Below, one piece after another: positions 58,576-64,000 of a DNA stretch of 64,000 bases (its first letter is position 1; each line of letters opens with the position of its first letter). The stretch comes from Eretmocerus hayati. Taxonomy: Eukaryota > Arthropoda > Insecta > Hymenoptera > Aphelinidae. The position numbers and the translations under genes were made by a program. The stretch spans positions 93,920,748 through 93,984,747 of the forward strand of contig CM056742.1 of the NCBI GenBank assembly GCA_029851415.1, given 5' to 3'. The notes beneath the pieces are model-generated. The model saw nothing but the letters and a program-made list of their open reading frames with translations, was not told the origin of the DNA and made no database searches.

Positions 58576-58900
58576 GGCCGCTTATAGAAATCGCGTATTT
58601 CTTGAGCTCGTTTCATCATTCAAAGTTTGTCCTGGCAGGTAGTTTTTGATGAGAGTTCAGCACGTGTTAGATTGAATACCGATGAATCATTCACGCAAAT
58701 AAAGAGTTGAGCTGGATATTTGTGCGTCGTGTAACATTATGGAGTTTACGAAAAGATCTTGCGTCGACTCGAAATTGTGAACAACACGCTTCATCAACAC
58801 ACGGCGAACGTAGAACAAAGAGGAGAACCGATAATGAGCTCTTGGCCATTAATGGACCAGAGAGACTTCGTATTCGAGGTGAGGTGGCATCTTCGAGGGA

Positions 58901-59224
58901 TCATACCAGATGAACCTCCTCAATGAAAATATTATGATCCTGAATGAGGAAATATGTGCAAATTAGACTCAATGATGAATGTTTCCTACTGCTCATAGAT
59001 TCGGGGATGTGAACACACGATCTCCTTTCTCCGATATAACGATCATCCAGAATCCGTGCGTCGTCGAACGTTTTCAGCCATGCATTTCGGAGACTAGAAA
59101 GGGAGGTCGCTTCTGGAGATGATTTTACCGATTCTTTGATGTTCTTGACGCTGATGAGAGTTTGGAGATCCTTGAAATCTCCTTCTTTCATTTGAACAAC
59201 TGCAGTTCCGTTGTCAACAAACAT
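58901..59224 (-). CDS. Unknown open frame
   Basis: 107 codons beginning MFVDNGTAVVQMKEGDFKDL, with balanced composition and SLRNAWLKTFDDARILDDRY in the middle. No signal peptide, membrane segment or known motif. Could be an exon of a minus-strand host gene or decayed coding sequence. Confidence 0.3.
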   Translation of the reverse strand: MFVDNGTAVVQMKEGDFKDLQTLISVKNIKESVKSSPEATSLSSLRNAWLKTFDDARILDDRYIGERRSCVHIPESMSSRKHSSLSLICTYFLIQDHNIFIEEVHLV

Positions 59225-59521
59225 ACAGCAATTCTGCGGATGGTATCTTTTAGAGCGGATAAAATGCTGTGTTGCTGGAAATAGCTGATGAAGATTGATT
59301 CACTTCGAGAATTGTGAGAATCGTCATTCAAAATGGTTCTTGCCCCAAAAGATGTCATTCGTAGCATTATCAGACCTCTGCTTGCTCCATAAGGCCAAGT
59401 GTATCAATGAGAATAGAAACGTCGAGGGTCACCAACTTCTCATCAGCATCTGAGACTCGAGGAAATCGATGAAGCTCATCTAAACCTCACAAGAGTGAGC
59501 GTTTCTTGCTTTTTTCAATGC

Positions 59522-59719
59522 TTTCCCTACCATCGTTCCACGATGGATGGAGACCGAGATATCACTATTTTGAGGGAGGGTGATCCGATCTTCTTTAGAT
59601 CACTTGAAGGAGGAACTCCAACTCTCTTAACAAAAAACATGAGACTAGATGAGATTTTCTCGATGTATTTCATAGAAGATGATATCGAAGATATACGATA
59701 TAGATGCACACGTTTGTGA
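59522..59719 (+). CDS. Unknown short open frame
   Basis: About 60 codons from the internal ATG of a frame open from 59495, rich in acidic residues (MDGDRDITILREGDPIFFRS and EDDIEDIRYR). No known family. Weak. Confidence 0.2.
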   Translation, partial: FPYHRSTMDGDRDITILREGDPIFFRSLEGGTPTLLTKNMRLDEIFSMYFIEDDIEDIRYRCTRL

Positions 59720-60124
59720 AGCACGTTCCTCATATGGTGCAATTTGAGTCAACTGTCCTAGCCTGCTTTCTCAAGGGTGCAATATTCACATTTTGAACCA
59801 TCTGTAGAGGCTGTAGACCCCATCTAGGGAGGAATCAATGACGTCATTTCCGACAGTAGTGGCGCTACACGAAAATCCAACAATCTTAAATTCAATTCGA
59901 TACTTTGTCCACTTAAAATACATAGAGAAGCCGTCTGAGCGAAAAGCATTGCAGGTACAGGCGTCCCTCGTTCAACGCGGGGGTTACGTTCCGGGAGCTT
60001 ACCGCGTTGAACAAAACCGCGTTGAACAAAGCATTGCTCTTATGGGCGAATGGGGGATGCGTTCCAAGACTCATGACGTACCCTTCGAGATTGGAAATTT
60101 TTCATCGATATAATATTTTATTCG

Positions 60125-60285
60125 AGACTTCTAATGATGAAATCATTGTAAATTTGTCTCAATAACTGTCAATTTCCATAAACCATTGTAAATTTGTATA
60201 AATCATTGTAAATTTCCATAAACCATTGTAAATTTGTATAAATCATTGTAAATTTCCATAAATCGTTGTACATTCGTATAAATCA
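60125..60285. repeat. ~40-bp tandem repeat in the transposon 3' region
   Basis: CATTGTAAATTTCCATAAAC alternates with CATTGTAAATTTGTATAAAT for about 3.5 double units between the left end and the transposase stop. Confidence 0.8.
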
Positions 60286-60289
60286 CCCA

Positions 60290-62068
60290 TCACGTTGCTT
60301 TTTTCTCGAAAAACTCCGTTACTTGAGACTGCCTTGTGCGTCTAACGAGATCTTTGTAAATTTCCTCGTACGGCCGAATCACTTGTTCGATTTCGTGCTT
60401 CAATCGGAGGCTGCGATTCATGATTGGGTCGATGGCTAATGCTTTGTCCACTCCTGCGTGGAAATGGTTGAGAACTTCTGCGACAGCCTTAGCGGTAAGA
60501 GTTTCCTCTGATGAAGTTTCCTCATCATCAACTTCATTCGTGTTTTGAGGTTCTTCCATCATCGCCTCAATCTCCTCCGGTGACAGATCTTCGCTTTGAG
60601 GTCGCACAAGCTCCAATATTTCCGCATCGCGCATGTCGGAGAAGCCTTCTCCACCAATCTGAACTGCCGTAGCGACCAACTCTGGGATTGCTTGCTCTAA
60701 TGATAGTCCGGAAACCACATTGCCAGAGTTCTCTGGCCACAGTTTGTTCCAGCTTCCTTTTAGAGTTGACTCTTGGATTTCAGCCCACGATTCAGCAACA
60801 ATGTCTCTTGAATCTGCAATTGAGAAGGATTTCCAAAATGTCCGCACTGTCTCAACCCTCGGTTCGCGAAGGGTAGCAGGTCGATTCAGGAAACCGAGCA
60901 TCTGTTTCATAACTCTTCTCAAATAATAAGCTTTAAAAGTCGAGATAACAGTTTGATCCATTGGCTGCAATAATGATGTTGTATTGGGAGGGAGGAACAA
61001 GATCTCGACATCTGGATCAGCTGTTATCAGTGTCCTAGGATGACTAGGAGCATTATCTAGCAGTAAGAGAACTTTAAACGCCAAATTCTCTTTCCTCAAG
61101 AATTCCTTGACCTCTGGAATAAAGGAATGAAAAAACCATTCTTTGAAAATTACTTTTGTGACCCAAGCTTTCTTGTTGAATTTCCAAAAAACTGGGAGGT
61201 GCTCCTTCCTCTTATTTTTCAGCGCGCGAGGCGTTTCAGACCTGTAAATGAGCATTGGCTTACACTTCAACGTCCCTGAAAGAGTGCAATGAATATCTCT
61301 CATGAAACAAAAATGGACTTAGGACTATAGCAGGATTCGGCTTGATCAAAATTTACCTGCAGCGTTGGCGCACAAGAGTAAGGTGTATCGATCTTTTGCA
61401 GCTTTGAAACCCGGTGCTTGCTGCTCATTTTTGGTCAAAAAAGTTCGGTCGGGCATCTTTTTCCAAAACAGCCCAGTCTCATCGCAATTAAATATTTGTG
61501 ATGGAACGTATCCTTTTTCCGCAATTAATTCTTTGAAATCTTTCGGGAATTGAGAAGCTGCCTCGTGATCTGCTGAAGCGCTTTCGCCCGTAAATTTGAC
61601 ATTATGGAGAGAAAATCTTGTTTTGAATGATTCGAACCACCCTTTGCTGGCGGAAAACGACTCATCTCTTGAAGATGAACCATGTTTATCACAATTGTAG
61701 TCATAAAATTGGAGCGCCTGTTGTCTGATAGCAGCGGTGCTCAATGGAACGTGCTTCTGATTTTTGTCTTCGATCCATACGTACAACATTTTTTCCGTCC
61801 GTTCGAGGTTACTGTCTTTGCTTCTCTTACTCAATTTTGCTGCAGGTCCTGCTACCTTAAGACTTTCTCTGATCTTCTCTTCACTCTCACGAATAGTTCT
61901 GATTGTCGATTCATTTACGCCAAATTTCCGTGCGACTTCTGCGACCTTTGTACCTGCTTTCAATAGGTCCAGTATTTTCAATTTCTCTTCCAAGTTCATC
62001 ACTTTTCGAGGTTTTTTGGCAGCGGGTGAGTTTTTGCTGGGTGATGTCTGCTTTCGTTTCTCAGACAT
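60290..62068 (-). CDS. Tigger/pogo transposase, intact after splicing
   Basis: Exon 1 is 62068-61357 (712 nt) and exon 2 is 61275-60290 (986 nt), together 566 codons including stop with no interruption. Domains: psq-type helix-turn-helix (about residues 22-70, EEKLKILDLLKAGTKVAEVA), CENP-B helix-turn-helix (about 88-160), DDE domain from about 190. Catalytic Asp residues: 196 (IFNCDETGLF), 311 (LLLDNAPSHP) and 344 (LLQPMDQTVI). The C-terminus is acidic then basic. It would cut and paste the element at TA sites. The start follows a plausible minus-strand leader, and the Lys/Arg/Ser-rich first 22 residues could be a nuclear localisation signal. Confidence 0.9.
61276..61356 (-). other. 81-bp intron in the transposase gene
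   Basis: The donor is GCTGCAG/GTAAAT and the acceptor TTTCAG/GGACG on minus. Phase 1, splitting a Gly codon. Unspliced reading hits a stop; splicing restores family-typical ANAAGTLKCKPMLIYRS. Confidence 0.85.
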
Positions 62069-62604
62069 GATTCAAAATACTTGAGAATTTTGCTATTTTT
62101 TTGAGATTTTACTTTGTAAAATGAGCAGCCGAAATTGATGTCAACAAAAATTTAGAATGTTTGGTTAGGGAATCGAACAACCGAACACGTATGAATACAT
62201 TCCATGTTTATTCGTTATGCATTGAAGACAATATCGATCCGTTTACCCAAAGGAACACTGGGAAATAGAATTTTTCCAAATTCGTCTACGTGTGATGGCG
62301 AACTTACGTATCGACTTTGATGTGAATTGTCCCATTTATTCAAGAGATATCGGGGAAATCAAAATAATCAATCAACGAGCTATAAAGAATGAAGAGGAAT
62401 GAATGAAACGTATAATAAAAGTCAAAGGGCCCGTGGAAAAACTTTCTGTGAAGTCATTCGACTTGCTGGTTCAAAAAATTTCATGCGCAAAACCGCGTTG
62501 AACAAGTCGTGAACCGCGTTGAACGAGGGAGAGGTGGCAATTCCAAAACCGCGTATAACCAAAACCGCGTTGACCAAAACCGCGTTGAACGAGGGATGCC
62601 TGTA

Positions 62605-63012
62605 TACGAAAATCACACGTTGAAAATGCTCCGCCCCCTCTCCAACGGCCCCCCTTTCACAGCATGCTAGGCAGGTCATGGTATATGCAACACCAGGCTC
62701 TGCAGACCAACGTGCATCCAGCATATATATGCTCTGCATACCACGGTGTTGCATGTATCCAGCGATTAAGGCTATATCAATGTATGTCGGGCAGACCGAG
62801 GCTTGAATATCCGTGGCTATACAGCTGTTTGAGGATTCACCAATTCGTTGCCGTCGTTGACCTCCACAATGAGTTTGCTGCCGCCCTCCTCCTCCTCATC
62901 GCAGTAAGTCATCGTTCTTACGTGTAGCCACCGCGACCGTTGCCTTCGTCCTCGCAACAAGTTCTCGCTCCTACATATAACCACCGTTACCCGCATCACT
63001 AAATCCTCTCTC
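62605..63012. other. Unassigned stretch
   Basis: No gene or repeat family recognised, apart from local near-palindromes around CATATATATGC (62718). Confidence 0.4.
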
Positions 63013-63224
63013 TTTTTTTTTTTTTTTTTTTTTTAAGGTGGTTGTAGGGCGAATACGCTGCGACGTACGAAGGAGAGGCACCGGTCAGCCAAACACGGCT
63101 GGCCAGCACCTCCCCAACAGTCCCGGGCTGGGATCCGCATCGATACGGCCATCCGAACCGGGTAAACCCTCTCTTCCTTCTCCGTTGGCGCCGGCCATTG
63201 GACAAGGGAGAGATCCACCAACTT
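63013..63224 (-). mobile_element. SINE-like element A, copy 2
   Basis: Almost identical to 24451-24657 (a few substitutions, plus two missing G near GGGAGAGATCC). Poly-T at 63013-63034 gives a ~22-base A tail on minus. Two near-identical copies 38 kb apart suggest recent activity. Confidence 0.75.
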
Positions 63225-63359
63225 ACCAATCCGGCCCCGGCACCGCGTGAGCATTACTTCAGGGCCGGCGGCGTCTCGCGCTCAGGATCGAGCGTCTCTC
63301 TTCTCACGACTCGCAGGTGTTGTTTCCCTTTCTTCGATCTTCTCCCATCTCTTCATTCT

Positions 63360-63425
63360 TCATCCTTCTTTCTTCTTTCTTCGATCTTCGATCTTCGATC
63401 TTCTCTCTTCTTCCTTCCCTCTTCA
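63360..63425. repeat. TTCGATC / TTCTTC low-complexity tract
   Basis: Repeated TCTTCGATCTTCGATCTTCG and CT-rich sequence. Open frames on both strands here are low-complexity by-products. Confidence 0.75.
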
Positions 63426-63488
63426 GTCCATCATATTCCTCCTGGAACCATTTGGACCTCTTCTGTTTTCTCTCTCTCTCACTCTGTC

Positions 63489-63737
63489 TTTTTTTTTTTT
63501 TTTTTTTTTTTTTAAGGTGTCTAGAGGGCAAAATCTGCCTCAGGATCCCTCGGATCCGTCCCCAGACACCGGACTGGTTCAGCTTACGCGGACTACGCAT
63601 AGCCCACGCGGGCCATACCAGGCGGGACACGGGTTTGGGTGGGGCCCACCGAGAGGTGGGCCCGGCCGTGTAATATCCCTCTCCCCTCGATGTCCGATAC
63701 CTAGGGCATCGGGCAATCAAGAAGGAGATCCACCTTG
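63489..63737 (-). mobile_element. SINE-like element B
   Basis: On minus it begins AGGTGGATCTCC and ends AGACACCTT before an A tail of ~25 (poly-T 63489-63513). GC-rich interior with hairpins (GGGCCCACC/GGTGGGCCC). No open frame. The interior is unrelated to element A, but both termini match it. Confidence 0.65.
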
Positions 63738-64000
63738 TGACGTGGCAAATGAATTTACCTATCACACTCATTTATATTATCAGGACTCTTAACCTAAGAT
63801 CGCAGATTTCGCGCAATAATCGGCGAACGCAACTTTAAAATTACTCAGGAACACAGCTTCTCTCCAAATCTCGTTCACCTACCGTATATTTACCTAAAAT
63901 TCGGAAAAGAAAGGGGAGGGATAGCTCACACTCGAAATAATAATCGCAATTTATAATAAAATAATCTCGGCAATATATTCTATACACGCTGCTTCTACGC
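63738..64000. other. Unassigned end of window
   Basis: Nothing recognised. Confidence 0.4.

Larger units (their letters stand above)
58080..59955. other. COX15 intron or flanking DNA with unassigned frames
   Basis: Begins with the COX15 splice donor. No downstream COX15 exon was recognised up to the Tigger element. Two minus-strand frames and one plus-strand frame look protein-like but match nothing I know. Confidence 0.45.
59958..62602 (-). mobile_element. Complete Tigger1-like DNA transposon
   Basis: 2645 bp with terminal inverted repeats CAGGCGTCCCTCGTTCAACG (left) and CAGGCATCCCTCGTTCAACG (right, complemented), one mismatch in the first 23 bp. It is flanked by TA at 59956-59957 and 62603-62604. 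The terminal sequence resembles that of vertebrate Tigger elements. Sub-terminal CCGCGTTGAAC motifs recur two times at the left and several at the right. It encodes one spliced transposase on minus. The integrity suggests a recent arrival. Confidence 0.92.

Noticed and set aside
63247..63792. 181-codon plus frame and 155-codon minus frame near the window end
   Set aside because: They run through CT-rich low complexity, a poly-T tract and SINE B. No protein motif.
1..64000. tRNA or rRNA genes
   Set aside because: Scanned by eye for cloverleaf-type and conserved rRNA stretches; none seen. A covariance-model scan would be needed to exclude them.

Overview
The window looks like repeat-dense nuclear DNA from an arthropod, most likely an insect. 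There are no operons, no RNA genes that I can see, and almost no host coding sequence. The only confidently recognised host gene is one internal exon of COX15 (heme A synthase) at 57452-58079 on +, which ends in a GTAAGT splice donor. Species cannot be named from the sequence. BEL/Pao, Tigger/pogo, APE-type LINEs, SINE-like poly-A elements and many foldback elements together fit an animal genome.

Layout. 1-3142: AGCTGA palindrome clusters, a 20-bp minisatellite (754-1066), two small foldbacks and a decayed pogo/Tigger transposase interrupted by one of them. 3143-23655: a very large diverged inverted repeat. Its left arm contains a 1.1-kb foldback (3436-4566) and a complete LINE (LINE-1, minus strand, 5237-17289, 16-bp target duplications). 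That LINE is itself split by a 6.5-kb compound of the GAGTCATTC foldback family (5631-12172). The middle holds another foldback (18857-20522), and the right arm holds a 5'-truncated LINE tail (22955-23608). 24250-49723: a second large inverted repeat. It contains a SINE, a second GAGTCATTC foldback (25764-28277), an inverted ~180-bp satellite (28960-33190), and a complete 14.1-kb BEL/Pao LTR element (34974-49076, minus strand, ACATT duplications). The BEL element carries its own inserts, including a 4.3-kb foldback (37360-41691) with a 299-bp tandem array and a TTAA-flanked MITE. 49756-55382: a second complete LINE (LINE-2, plus strand, 12-bp duplications). 55383-59955: host-like DNA with the COX15 exon and a few unassigned open frames. 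59958-62602: a Tigger1-like DNA transposon whose transposase becomes a 565-codon uninterrupted frame once an 81-bp GT-AG intron is removed. 63013-63740: two SINE-like poly-A elements.

How the pieces relate. The elements are nested, so relative ages can be read directly. The giant inverted repeats are oldest, and LINE-1 and BEL landed in their arms. The GAGTCATTC compound landed in LINE-1, and the 299-bp foldback landed in BEL. LINE-1, LINE-2 and BEL are all inactivated by frameshifts, stops or lost catalytic residues. Only the Tigger-like element looks capable of making a full protein. Several insertions have an empty-site copy inside this same window, which fixes their boundaries without any database.
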